A DNA stretch of 64,000 bases, taken from contig OMWY01000004.1 of NCBI GenBank assembly GCA_900314885.1, positions 49,886 through 113,885 on the forward strand. The letters run 5' to 3'. This document shows, one piece after another, positions 34,269 to 45,000 of the stretch. The DNA is from an uncultured Eubacteriales bacterium (GTDB taxonomy: Bacteria; Bacillota; Clostridia; Lachnospirales; Lachnospiraceae). Made by a program: the position numbers and the translations under genes. A model generated the notes under the pieces. That model was given only the letters and a program-made list of their open reading frames with translations, had not been told where the DNA came from and made no database searches. The stretch's first letter is position 1. Every line of letters starts with the position of its first letter.

Positions 34269-36485
34269 ATGAAGATTATCAAGAGGAGCGGTAAAGAGGC
34301 TGTATTCGACAAGGATAAAATCATTATCGCTGTAGAAAAAGCTAACAATGAAGTGCCTGAAGATAAGAGATTATCAGAGGGTGAGGTAAGCGACATTGCG
34401 CTTAAAATCGAGGATATCTGCGCGAATATGCCACGCGCCCTCTCTGTGGAGGAGATACAGGATTTAGTAGAGGATGAGCTCATGGGAACGGGGAACCATG
34501 AGGTCGCGAGAAAGTACATAACCTATAGATATAAGAGAGCCCTTGTAAGAAAGGCTAACTCTACGGACGAGCAGATTCTCTCCCTTATCGAGCGCGATAA
34601 CGAGGAGGTAAAGCAGGAAAACTCCAACAAGAATCCTGTAGTGAACAGCGTTCAGCGTGACTACATGGCGGGAGAGGTCAGCAAGGATATTTCTAAGAGA
34701 ATGCTCCTTCCCGAAGAGATCGTGAAGGCCCATGAAGCCGGCATAATCCATTTCCACGATATGGATTACTACGCCCAGCATATGCACAACTGTTGCCTTG
34801 TGGATCTCGAAGACATGCTTCAGAACGGCACCGTTATTTCCGAAACCATGATAGAGCGCCCTCACTCATTTGCCACAGCCTGCAATATTGCGACTCAGGC
34901 AATCGCCCAGATTGCGAGCAACCAGTACGGCGGACAGTCGATAACCCTGTCTCATCTTGTACCGTTTGTCCAGGTGAGCCGTGAGAAATACAGGAAGGCT
35001 GTAAGGGATGAGTTCGCCGAGGCGGGCCTTGAGCTTGACAGCAAGCGCATCAACGATATAGCCGAGATGCGTGTCCGCGATGAGATTAAGCGCGGCGTTC
35101 AGGTTATCCAGTATCAGGTCATAACCCTTATGACCACAAACGGTCAGGCGCCGTTTATAACTGTCTTCATGTACCTCGATGAGGTGCCGGAGGGACAGAC
35201 AAGAGATGATCTTGCCATGGTTATCGAGGAAATGCTCCGCCAGCGTATGCAGGGAGTCAAGAATGAGAAGGGAGTCTGGATAACTCCTGCCTTCCCTAAG
35301 CTCATCTATGTCCTCGATGAGGATAACGTCTATCCTGAGAGCAAGTATTATTACCTCACTGAGCTTGCGGCGAAATGTACCGCTAAGCGTATGGTTCCGG
35401 ATTACATATCCGCCAAAATTATGCGGCAGGAAAAGGGCGATGTCTTCCCTTGCATGGGTTGCAGATCATTTTTGACTCCTGACAGATTCACAGATAAGGG
35501 TGTCGGAAATATCGCTTACGCTAAGAACTTTGACGCTACTCATCACAAGTACTACGGCCGCTTCAACCAGGGTGTCGTTACTATTAACCTTGTTGACGTG
35601 GCCTGCTCGAGTAAGGGTGACGAGAAGGAGTTCTGGCGCATACTTGATGAGCGTCTCGAACTCTGCCACAGGGCTCTTCGCTGCCGCCATGAGAGACTTC
35701 TTGGAACTCCAAGCGATGCTGCCCCTATTCTTTGGCAGTATGGAGCATTAGCCCGCCTTAAGAAGGGCGAGACCATAGACAAGCTTCTCTATGATGGGTA
35801 TTCAACCATTTCACTCGGCTACGCAGGTCTTTGTGAAATGACCCGTTATATGAAGGGAGTAGACCACACCGACCCTGCCGGTAAGGATTTTGCCCTTGCT
35901 GTTATGAAGCGTCTCAATGACAAATGTTCAGAGTGGAAGATGGCTGAGAACATCGACTATTCTGTATACGGTACGCCTCTTGAGAGCACAACCTATAAGT
36001 TCGCTAAGTGCCTCCAGAAGCGCTTCGGCATCATCAAGGGCGTAACAGATAAGAATTATATAACCAATTCTTACCATGTACATGTAACTGAGAACATAAA
36101 CGCCTTCGATAAGCTGAAGTTCGAAAGCGAATTTCAGAGGCTTTCTCCGGGCGGCGCGATCAGCTACGTAGAAGTGCCGAATATGCAGGGAAATATTCCG
36201 GCTGTAGTTTCTATTATTCAGTATATTTACGATAATATAATGTACGCTGAGCTTAACACAAAGTCAGACTACTGCCAGTGCTGCGGCTACGACGGCGAGA
36301 TTAAGATCGTCACCGACGATGATGGCAAGCTTGTCTGGGAGTGCCCGAACTGCGGCAACCGCGACCAGAGCAAGATGAACGTGGCCCGCAGGACCTGCGG
36401 TTATATAGGCACTCAGTTCTGGAACCAGGGCAGAACCCAGGAAATCAAGGACAGAGTATTACATACAAGCGAAGCGCTAGTATAA
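34269..36485 (+). CDS. nrdD: Anaerobic ribonucleoside-triphosphate reductase
   Basis: A 738-aa class III ribonucleotide reductase making dNTPs without oxygen. N-terminal ATP-cone (residues ~1-90), central catalytic barrel with the cysteine segment FPCMGCRSFL, and C-terminal CQCCG...CPNCG zinc site. The glycyl-radical loop RRTCGYIGTQFWNQGR is intact. The start is ATG 34269 with AAGGGG upstream; the frame also opens at GTG 34260. The activating radical-SAM enzyme NrdG is usually adjacent but is not in this window; the next gene is nadE after a terminator. Confidence 0.96.
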   Translation: MKIIKRSGKEAVFDKDKIIIAVEKANNEVPEDKRLSEGEVSDIALKIEDICANMPRALSVEEIQDLVEDELMGTGNHEVARKYITYRYKRALVRKANSTDEQILSLIERDNEEVKQENSNKNPVVNSVQRDYMAGEVSKDISKRMLLPEEIVKAHEAGIIHFHDMDYYAQHMHNCCLVDLEDMLQNGTVISETMIERPHSFATACNIATQAIAQIASNQYGGQSITLSHLVPFVQVSREKYRKAVRDEFAEAGLELDSKRINDIAEMRVRDEIKRGVQVIQYQVITLMTTNGQAPFITVFMYLDEVPEGQTRDDLAMVIEEMLRQRMQGVKNEKGVWITPAFPKLIYVLDEDNVYPESKYYYLTELAAKCTAKRMVPDYISAKIMRQEKGDVFPCMGCRSFLTPDRFTDKGVGNIAYAKNFDATHHKYYGRFNQGVVTINLVDVACSSKGDEKEFWRILDERLELCHRALRCRHERLLGTPSDAAPILWQYGALARLKKGETIDKLLYDGYSTISLGYAGLCEMTRYMKGVDHTDPAGKDFALAVMKRLNDKCSEWKMAENIDYSVYGTPLESTTYKFAKCLQKRFGIIKGVTDKNYITNSYHVHVTENINAFDKLKFESEFQRLSPGGAISYVEVPNMQGNIPAVVSIIQYIYDNIMYAELNTKSDYCQCCGYDGEIKIVTDDDGKLVWECPNCGNRDQSKMNVARRTCGYIGTQFWNQGRTQEIKDRVLHTSEALV

Positions 36486-36504
36486 TCTTTCATAGATTTT
36501 TTGC

Positions 36505-36538
36505 AGGCAGGCAGTTATCAGGCTGTCTGCCTTTTTAC
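36505..36538 (+). terminator. Intrinsic terminator after nrdD
   Basis: AGGCAGGCAG pairs with CTGTCTGCCT (one wobble) around an 8-nt loop, followed by TTTTTA. Confidence 0.88.
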
Positions 36539-36567
36539 TTGCGAAATTTTCACATTTAATGTATACT
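36539..36567 (+). promoter_or_regulatory. Promoter of the nadE-addBA-hslO operon
   Basis: TTGCGA (36539-36544), 17-bp spacer, TATACT (36562-36567), 40 bp before the nadE ATG. It begins immediately after the nrdD terminator. No further terminator is seen until after hslO. Confidence 0.65.
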
Positions 36568-36606
36568 GTACATGTTCGTATTATATTGATCATGAGGAAG
36601 TAAGCT

Positions 36607-38631
36607 ATGAGACATGGATTTATTAAGGTTGCGGCTATTACGAATGATATAAAGGTCGCCGACACGGAATTTAACAGTAACAGTATTATAGATTATTTGA
36701 ATAAAGCCGACGAGCAGGACGTAAAAATTGCTGTATTTCCGGAGCTTTGCCTTACCGGATATACCTGCGGAGAGCTCTTTTTACAGGATGAATTGCTTGA
36801 TGGCGCAATTACCGGGCTTTCTAAAATAGCGAAGGCAAGCGTAGATAAGGATATGCTGATATTTGTCGGTCTTCCGTACGCTGTGGGTGGAAAGCTCTAT
36901 AATGTCGCTGCCGCTATTAAGTCAGGTACAGTTCTTGCCTTTATACCTAAGAAGAATCTTCCTAACTATGGAGAATTTTATGAGGCGAGACACTTTACTC
37001 CCGGTCCTGACAGGGGAGACGATATTCATCTTCCTTTCCAGGACGAGCCTGTAAGCTTTGGTACGGATATTCTTTTTAAAAATGTGGAAATGCCTGAACT
37101 CTCCCTTGCCTGTGAGCTCTGTGAGGATATGTGGGTGCCGGATTCACCGTCCATAAGGCACGCTCTTAATGGAGCTACTCTTATAGTGAATCTTTCGGGT
37201 TCCACCGAAACTACCGGTAAGGATGATTATAGGAGAGAGCTTATAAGCCTCACCAGCGCAAAGCTTCTTTGTGGATATATTTATGCCACGGCGGGAGATG
37301 GAGAGTCAAGCACAGATCTCGTCTTTGGCGGCCAGAATATTATCGCGGAAGACGGTTCTGTTTTGGCTGAGAAGAAGCGCTTTGAAAATGGAATGATAGT
37401 CTCTGAGATAGATGTTAAAAAATTAATATTTGAACGTCGCAAGATGAGCACATTTAATATTGACAATAATGCCGAGAAGTCCTGTCACGGAGACACCGAA
37501 GAGATATTATTTACCTTTAATTCTCTCTATGGAGAAGGCGTGACCGAAGAAGAGGCAATAGAAAAAATAAATAATGGCGAGAAGCCACATATGCCTATGA
37601 TTCCTCTCACAAGGACCTTCAGCAAAACTCCTTTTGTGCCTTCAGATAAGGCTGCAAGAGGCAAGCGTTGTGAAGAGATAATTATGATTCAGGCAAAGGG
37701 ACTCAGTAAGCGCCTCTCCCATATCGGCTGCAAGGCTGTAGTGGTAGGTGTGTCGGGTGGCCTGGATTCTACCCTTGCCCTTCTTGTATCCGCCAAGGCC
37801 TTTGATATATTGGGACTTGACCATGAGGGAATTATCGCGGTTACTATGCCTGCGTTCGGAACTACTGACAGAACATATAATAATGCCCTGTCTTTAGCTA
37901 AGAGTCTCCATACAAGTCTCCGGGAGATAAATATCAAGGCGGCTGTACTGCAGCATTTTAAGGATATAGACCATGACGAAGAAGACCATAACGTGGTATA
38001 TGAAAATTCACAGGCCCGCGAACGCACCCAGGTCCTTATGGATATAGCGAACGAAGAGGGCGGGATAGTAATAGGAACAGGAGATATGAGCGAGTTGGCT
38101 CTTGGCTGGGCTACCTATAACGGAGACCATATGTCCATGTACGCCGTAAACTGCTCAATTCCGAAGACACTTGTCCGTTTCCTTGTAATGTACTTCGCTG
38201 ACGAAGCTAAGGCGAAGGGTGATGAGGAATTGTCAGATGTCCTGTATGATGTCCTTGATACGCCGGTCAGTCCTGAACTACTGCCACCTGATGAAGGAGG
38301 AAAGATAAGTCAGAAGACAGAGGATATAGTGGGCCCATATGAGCTTCATGACTTTTTCCTCTATTATGTGGTTCGTTTCGGATTTACGCCTGATAAGATA
38401 TATCGCATAGCCTGCGTCACATTTCACGATGAATATGATGAAAAGGTTATATATAAATGGCTTGTCAATTTCTATAAGAGGTTCTTCGCCCAGCAGTACA
38501 AGCGTTCCTGCATCCCTGATGGACCTAAGGTAGGTTCTGTAGCCCTCTCACCGAGAGGCGATCTGAGAATGCCTAGTGACGCAAGCGTAAATATCTGGAT
38601 GAAGAAGCTTGAAGCTATTAAGCCTCAGTAA
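36607..38631 (+). CDS. nadE: Glutamine-dependent NAD+ synthetase
   Basis: A 674-aa two-domain enzyme converting deaminated NAD to NAD+. The N-terminal nitrilase-type glutaminase (about 1-300) has FPELCLTGYTC, KKNLPNYGEFYE and the nucleophile Cys in ACELCEDMWVP. The C-terminal ATP-pyrophosphatase domain has VVGVSGGLDSTLALL. The length fits the glutamine-dependent class. It heads a run of closely spaced genes with addB 17 bp downstream. Confidence 0.95.
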   Translation: MRHGFIKVAAITNDIKVADTEFNSNSIIDYLNKADEQDVKIAVFPELCLTGYTCGELFLQDELLDGAITGLSKIAKASVDKDMLIFVGLPYAVGGKLYNVAAAIKSGTVLAFIPKKNLPNYGEFYEARHFTPGPDRGDDIHLPFQDEPVSFGTDILFKNVEMPELSLACELCEDMWVPDSPSIRHALNGATLIVNLSGSTETTGKDDYRRELISLTSAKLLCGYIYATAGDGESSTDLVFGGQNIIAEDGSVLAEKKRFENGMIVSEIDVKKLIFERRKMSTFNIDNNAEKSCHGDTEEILFTFNSLYGEGVTEEEAIEKINNGEKPHMPMIPLTRTFSKTPFVPSDKAARGKRCEEIIMIQAKGLSKRLSHIGCKAVVVGVSGGLDSTLALLVSAKAFDILGLDHEGIIAVTMPAFGTTDRTYNNALSLAKSLHTSLREINIKAAVLQHFKDIDHDEEDHNVVYENSQARERTQVLMDIANEEGGIVIGTGDMSELALGWATYNGDHMSMYAVNCSIPKTLVRFLVMYFADEAKAKGDEELSDVLYDVLDTPVSPELLPPDEGGKISQKTEDIVGPYELHDFFLYYVVRFGFTPDKIYRIACVTFHDEYDEKVIYKWLVNFYKRFFAQQYKRSCIPDGPKVGSVALSPRGDLRMPSDASVNIWMKKLEAIKPQ

Positions 38632-38648
38632 GCAGAGAGGAGGACTGA

Positions 38649-41600
38649 ATGAGTGTACAGTATATTACAGGTGGTGCTGACCTTGATATTTCTACGATAA
38701 TGTATAAGTCAATTATCGCGGAGGCTGAGAAGAATATAGAAAAGAAATATTATATTATTGTACCGGAGCAGTTTACGCTTTCAACGCAAAAAAAGGTCGT
38801 TGAGATGACTGCTGACGGAGCCATATTAAATATTGATATTCTTTCATTTAACCGCCTGGCGTATAAAGTATTCGAGGAGCTTAATGAGAGTACTAAGCTT
38901 GTGATAGAAGATACCGGCAAGAACATGATAATAAAGAGAATAAGCGACGGTCTTAAACCGTCGCTCTCTTACTATGCGAAAGCCGCGAACAGACAGGGCT
39001 TTACCGAGGATATGAAGTCGCTCATTACCGAATTATATCAGTATAATATTACAGGTGATGACTTATCTGAAATGGAAAGTAAGCTATCCGAAGGTCGTAA
39101 AAATCCGGTATTACTAAAAAAAATAGCGGACGCGAAATTATTCCTTGACGCATTCAATGAATACAAAAAAGATAAATATATTACATCTGAGGAAATTCTT
39201 GACCTCTTAATTAAGGTACTTCCTGACTCGAAAATGCTTGATGGCTCAGTCATGTGCTTTGACCGTTTTACCGGATTTACGCCTCCTGAGCTTGACCTCA
39301 TCAGGGTCCTTATGCATAAGACGAGCTTATTGATGTTCGGGATAACGCTTGACGGAAAATTTACGGAAAGCACAGGGCCACACGGCCTTTTTGCAATAAG
39401 TATCGATACGATGCAGAGGCTTCATCGCATTGCCAAGGAAGAAAATATACCTGAAAAATATAACCCTATAGAAAGTAATAAAGAAAATAACGCTATAGAG
39501 TTTCTCTCGAAAAATATATTCCGACATGGAAGAAATAAATTCCATATTGAAGGTGACAGCCCCATCACTATTAACATATGCAATAATCCGGAATATGAGT
39601 GCGCCTATGTTCTTTCTGAAATTACTCGCCTTGTCCATGATGAAGGTATGCGTTATTCTGATATCGCTATTGTAGTAGGAGATATGGAAACCTATGGGGA
39701 AAAGCTATATAATACCCTGACCGGAAGTAATATTCCCTGCTTTATAGATCAAAGCAGGAATATCATGTCTGATCCCTTTGTTGAGTTTATACGCGCGTCT
39801 CTTAACGTGCTTGATGATAACTTTTCCCGCGAAAGTGTCATGAGGTACCTTAAGAGCGGCTTTTCAGACTTTACAAATGATGAGATTGATCGCTTTGATA
39901 ATTATATCTTAGCGTATGGCATAAGAGGGAAAAAGAAATACAGCAATTCATTTATTACTGAGAAAATTAAGGACAAACTAAGTGAAGATGAACTGACGGA
40001 TTTATATGATATAGATAATATCAGAGAAACAATTATCGAGCGTTTCTCTGATCTTTCGGAAGAATTCGCGAAGAAGAATAAAACAGGCAGGTCGATGACC
40101 GAGGCTCTCTATAGCTTTGTCATGAAGCATGATTGCGCGACAGTTTTAGATGAGCTTTCTATAGAAATGGAAAACAGTGGTGAATTACTCCTATCGGCAG
40201 AGTATTCACAGGTATATAGGCTTGTGCTTGAGATATTTGAAAAAATGGTAACCCTCCTTGGTGACACAGTTCTCACAAAGGATGAATATACAAAAATTCT
40301 CGAGTCGGGGTTCTCTGAGCAGGAGGCAGGTATGCTTCCTCAGAGGATAGACCAGGTCATGGTAGGAGATCTTGTCAGGACAAGACTGCCCGAAGTAAAG
40401 GTTATATTCGCTATGGGCTTTAATGACGGTTTTGTCCCGAAAGTAAAGGAATCAAAAGGTATACTTACAGACAGAGAACGAGTAATTATTAAGGAGGCAG
40501 GCTTTGAACTCGCGCCTACAATAAGAGAAAAATCAAATAGGGAACAGTTTTATATCTACGCTAACCTGAGCAAGCCTACAGACAGATTATATATATCATA
40601 CAGCAGCTATGATATATCCGGAAATGAGATAAAACCGTCATATTTCATTCCAAGAATAATGGCTTACTATGACAGCGATATAGCATTTACAAGGGATGAA
40701 GGTAGTGACGTTATAGCTTCATTTCGTCGTGACAGGGGACGAAATGTCTTAATTAACGCGCTTAATTCGTCCGATAAAGATATACTTGCCTCGGCCCCTG
40801 TCAAGGTAATAACCAGGTTATACAGTAAAAGTAATTCGGCAATGTATGAAAATATTATTGCCGGAAAAAAGAGTCATAACGCTTATTCTGAGCTTGAAAA
40901 GAATATAGCGAAATCTCTCTATGGCGAGCTTGCAGGCAGCGTTTCAAGACTTGAGCTTTTTTCATCCTGTGCCTTCGCCCATTTCCTCACCTATGGCCTT
41001 ATGCTTAAGGAACGAAAGGAAGCAAAGCTATCGGCTCCGGACCTGGGAACTATTTTTCATAACGCTCTCTATGCCTTTGAAAAATATGTAACCCGGTCAG
41101 GTAAATCATTTTCAGAGCTTGCGAAGGACTCGGAGACCAGAAATAAATTCTGTGATGACGCGGTTAATTTCGCTGTGAGTGATGAAAACAGTATATTATA
41201 TTTCTCTGACAGATTAAAGCATACTATAGATCGTGTCAGAAGATTAATTTACAGAACCGCTGAAACTATCTGCTATCAATGTGGACAGGGCCTCCTTAAA
41301 CCTGAATATTTTGAGCAGGACTTTGTTCGCGATGGAATGAAGGGCAGGATAGACAGAATTGATACTTATATTTCTGACATAGTTCCTGAGGGAAGCGGAC
41401 TGGTCGCGAGTGGTAAAAATATAGAATATGCCAGAGTAATAGACTACAAATCAGGTAATAAGGATTTTAATTTATCGAAGGTTTATTATGGCCTTGATTT
41501 ACAGCTTTTTACTTATCTCAATCATGTAGAGGATGAACTTTTGAAGGTTCCGGGACATGAAAATAATATTATAGTTCCCGCAGGAATATTTTATTATGAT

Positions 41601-42095
41601 ATATCCGATCCGGATATAAATAAGGGAGAAGGCGAGGAGGCTGTGCTTAAGGACTTAAGACTGCACGGCCCTGCTGTCCGCGACCCTTATATCATGTATC
41701 TCTCAGACATGAATCTGGCGGCGGTTGATAATAGCAATATACCACCGAAATATACTTATACGACCGAAAAATTCGCTTCTAAGGTTATAAGAATAGACAC
41801 TACAAAGTCAGGTGAGCTTTCTAAGAGCGCAATAGGAAATTCCTTGTCACTCAGTTCATATAATCTTATGGAAGACTATGTGGATAAAAAGACTAAAGCA
41901 TTAAGGCGCGAAATCGAGAGCGGAAATATTGCTGTAAAACCATATTTTCTAAAGGGTGAAAACGCTTGTACCTATTGCGGATATAAGGCTCTGTGCGGGT
42001 TCGATGAACGGGTTAAGGGATACGGCTTCAGGTTCTTAAAAAATATGACGGAAGATGATGTTATAAACAAAGTTAAGAAAGAGGAAAGTAAATGA
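38649..42095 (+). CDS. addB: ATP-dependent nuclease subunit B, AddB
   Basis: A 1,148-aa subunit of the AddAB double-strand-break resection complex. The C-terminal nuclease domain has RIDRIDTY and YARVIDYKSG, and the iron-sulfur cysteines appear as SSCAFAHF plus CTYCGYKALCGF. The N-terminus reads YITGGADLDIST where Bacillus AddB has a Walker A (GRSGSGKT), so the nucleotide-binding loop looks lost. Helicase activity comes from AddA anyway. The start has GAGGAGG; the stop overlaps the addA start (AAATGAGTG). Confidence 0.93.
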   Translation: MSVQYITGGADLDISTIMYKSIIAEAEKNIEKKYYIIVPEQFTLSTQKKVVEMTADGAILNIDILSFNRLAYKVFEELNESTKLVIEDTGKNMIIKRISDGLKPSLSYYAKAANRQGFTEDMKSLITELYQYNITGDDLSEMESKLSEGRKNPVLLKKIADAKLFLDAFNEYKKDKYITSEEILDLLIKVLPDSKMLDGSVMCFDRFTGFTPPELDLIRVLMHKTSLLMFGITLDGKFTESTGPHGLFAISIDTMQRLHRIAKEENIPEKYNPIESNKENNAIEFLSKNIFRHGRNKFHIEGDSPITINICNNPEYECAYVLSEITRLVHDEGMRYSDIAIVVGDMETYGEKLYNTLTGSNIPCFIDQSRNIMSDPFVEFIRASLNVLDDNFSRESVMRYLKSGFSDFTNDEIDRFDNYILAYGIRGKKKYSNSFITEKIKDKLSEDELTDLYDIDNIRETIIERFSDLSEEFAKKNKTGRSMTEALYSFVMKHDCATVLDELSIEMENSGELLLSAEYSQVYRLVLEIFEKMVTLLGDTVLTKDEYTKILESGFSEQEAGMLPQRIDQVMVGDLVRTRLPEVKVIFAMGFNDGFVPKVKESKGILTDRERVIIKEAGFELAPTIREKSNREQFYIYANLSKPTDRLYISYSSYDISGNEIKPSYFIPRIMAYYDSDIAFTRDEGSDVIASFRRDRGRNVLINALNSSDKDILASAPVKVITRLYSKSNSAMYENIIAGKKSHNAYSELEKNIAKSLYGELAGSVSRLELFSSCAFAHFLTYGLMLKERKEAKLSAPDLGTIFHNALYAFEKYVTRSGKSFSELAKDSETRNKFCDDAVNFAVSDENSILYFSDRLKHTIDRVRRLIYRTAETICYQCGQGLLKPEYFEQDFVRDGMKGRIDRIDTYISDIVPEGSGLVASGKNIEYARVIDYKSGNKDFNLSKVYYGLDLQLFTYLNHVEDELLKVPGHENNIIVPAGIFYYDISDPDINKGEGEEAVLKDLRLHGPAVRDPYIMYLSDMNLAAVDNSNIPPKYTYTTEKFASKVIRIDTTKSGELSKSAIGNSLSLSSYNLMEDYVDKKTKALRREIESGNIAVKPYFLKGENACTYCGYKALCGFDERVKGYGFRFLKNMTEDDVINKVKKEESK

Positions 42096-45000
42096 GTGTA
42101 CATTTTACTCCTGAACAAGAGTCCGTTATTAAGGCAAGGGACTGTGACATTCTTGTTTCGGCTGCCGCGGGCTCCGGTAAGACTGCTGTTCTGTCGGAGA
42201 GAATTATTTCTCTTGTTACAGATAAAGAAAAACCGATTGATATTGATCATATTCTTGTCGTTACATTTACAAGGGCAGCCGCTGCGGAAATGAGCGAGAG
42301 AGTAGGGAAGAATTTATCTGCCCTGATTGACCTTTATATGGAGAAAGATCCGGAAGCCCCTATCCTTTCCCGTCTTCGCGAGCAGTATGATCTGCTTCAG
42401 AACGCGAGTATCTGTACTATTGATTCCTTCGCCAAGAGGGTAATAACTGAGCACTACGAGGAGGCTGATATAGACCCGTCTTTTCGCATTGCCGATATTA
42501 ATGAGTTAAAGATACTTGAACGGAAAATTTTAGCTGATATTCTTGAGGAAAAATATTCCGAAGGAAGCGAGGAATTTATAAAGTTCACGGAATATTATTC
42601 TTCAGGAAAAAGTGACAGCAATATCGAAAAAATTATAATCGGACTTTATGAATTTTCAACTGCATTTTCTGATTCCGACAAATGGCTTGTAACAAAAAAG
42701 GAAGAATACCTGTCAGGTGAATCGTTCAAGAAATGCGTAAATGAATTAATATCCTTGCTCCATAAATACGCTGAAGGCGCTGTCTCAATAGCTGATAACG
42801 CTGTTACTGTATGTGATTCCCCGGACGGTCCTGCGGCCTATCGTGACGTTCTGTTAAGCGATATTGAGATGATAAATAAATTTATTGGCGCCAATAATTT
42901 TAGCGAAGTGAAGGCTTTGCTTGATAATTTCGCATACGATAAATTACCTGCCATAAGAAAAAAGAAGGACGAAGATGTAAGTGAAATCACTGAGCAAAAG
43001 AAAAAGCTTGTAAAAGACCTAAGAGAAGAATATAAAAAAGGATTAGATGATATTTTAACCTTGTTCGGAAGTGATATAGAAGCTCAGAGGTCAGTTTTTG
43101 ACCTTACTAAGCCCTATGTCGCTGTAGCCTTTGACCTAGCCTTACTTCTATCGGAGAGATTCAAAGAAGCAAAACAGAAGAAGAATATTCTTGATTTCTC
43201 AGATATAGAGCATCTTGCGCTTAAGGTCCTTCGCGATGAAGCCGGCAATCCAACCGATGCGGCAAGGGATTACGCTGATTTTTACGCTGAGGTTATGACT
43301 GATGAATATCAGGACTCAAACTTTTTACAGGAAGAAATTCTTACCGCTATAACCGACGCTAAAGAAGGCATGCCTTATTATTTCTGTGTCGGTGATGTGA
43401 AGCAGAGCATTTACAGCTTCAGACAGGCAAGGCCGGATTTATTCATGGAAAAATACAGGACTTTTACTGAAGAGGGTAGGAAGAGAAAGATAATATTATC
43501 TAAAAACTTCAGAAGCAGAAAAGAGGTTACCGACTCCGTAAATTCTGTATTTACCGATATTATGCATGAATCACTGGGCTCTATAGAGTATGACAAAGAT
43601 GCCTGCCTCTATCCCTATAAGGTCTTTCCTGATACCGACGGCGATTATAAAACCGAAATTATTATTTCTTCAAATGATGACCTGCCTGAGGATACGGATG
43701 AGGAGAAGGTAAATATAGCAAACCGCCTATCGGGTATTGATCTTGAGGCTTATTCAATAGCTGAGGAAATAAAAAAATTACACGCGGCCGGAAAAAAATA
43801 TTCCGACATAGCTATCCTCCTTCGTAAAATGAGCGGGATAGGAGAAAAGATTAAGAAGGATTTATTAAGCTTCGGTATTCCTGCTGTGAGCGAGACTACA
43901 AGCGGGTATTTTGAAGCGTGGGAAGACCTCCTTGTCCTCGATATGCTTAAGACTATAGATAATCCTCGTGATGATATACCGCTTACTGCTGTTCTCCTGT
44001 CACCGGTTGGAAAATTCACAGTCGATGAGCTTGCGGAGCTTCGGACAAAAGGAAATAGCGAAGACTTAATAGTTGATTTGTTATATAATAGCGATACGAA
44101 AAAGGCGAAGGATTTTGTAAATGACTTAGACAGGTGGCGTAAACTGTCCTGCCTTCTTTCTGTACATGAGCTGCTCCGCCGCCTGGTTTATGAGACAAAT
44201 TTTATAGATTATGTCTCTGCCATGCCAGGAGGAAAAATTCGTGAGGCAAATGTTAAGCGCTTTATAGAAATGGCATCTCAGTATGAGAGCACAGGTGATT
44301 ATACAGTCAGCGGCTTTGTAAATTATATTGATTCTCTTATAGAAGCGGAGGTTGATTTCGGTGAGGCTGATGTAAATGATGCTCTCGATGCTGTCAAAAT
44401 CATGACCATTCATAAGAGCAAGGGACTCCAGTTTCCTGTCGTATTTATTGCGGGACTCGGAAATAAAATAAATAAACGTGAACTTCAGGAACAGTTTATC
44501 ATTAACGATGAATTGGGAATTGGCTCAAAATGCTTCAACCTGACTACAAGGGAAAAGTGGGACCCATTGACGAAGACTCTTATATCAAAGAAAATGAATG
44601 AGTCAGCAATTGCCGAGGAAATGCGGGTTATTTACGTGGCCATGACGAGAGCTGAGGAAAAATTATACATCTCCGCGGCCATGGATAAGACCGATAATCT
44701 CGCCGGTTTAGCCGTTAAGAATTCAAATTTCCTCTCACTTTTGAAGGCGGTAAATGACCTCGATATTATCTTGCCGTCCGTTTTGAGAGACAGTGAGCAT
44801 TTTAAAGTATCAATTAAGAATAAAATTGATATAATTAATTCTGTAATAAGAAATATGAGCGAAAATGAGGCAAGTGCTGATGACCTGTCCTTCTTATCAG
44901 GGAACCTGCCTTTAACGTCCGATGAAGAAAAGGAATACGAAAAGCTAATAGCTGATATTAATTATATTTACCCATATGAAGATGCTGTAAATGAGAAGAT

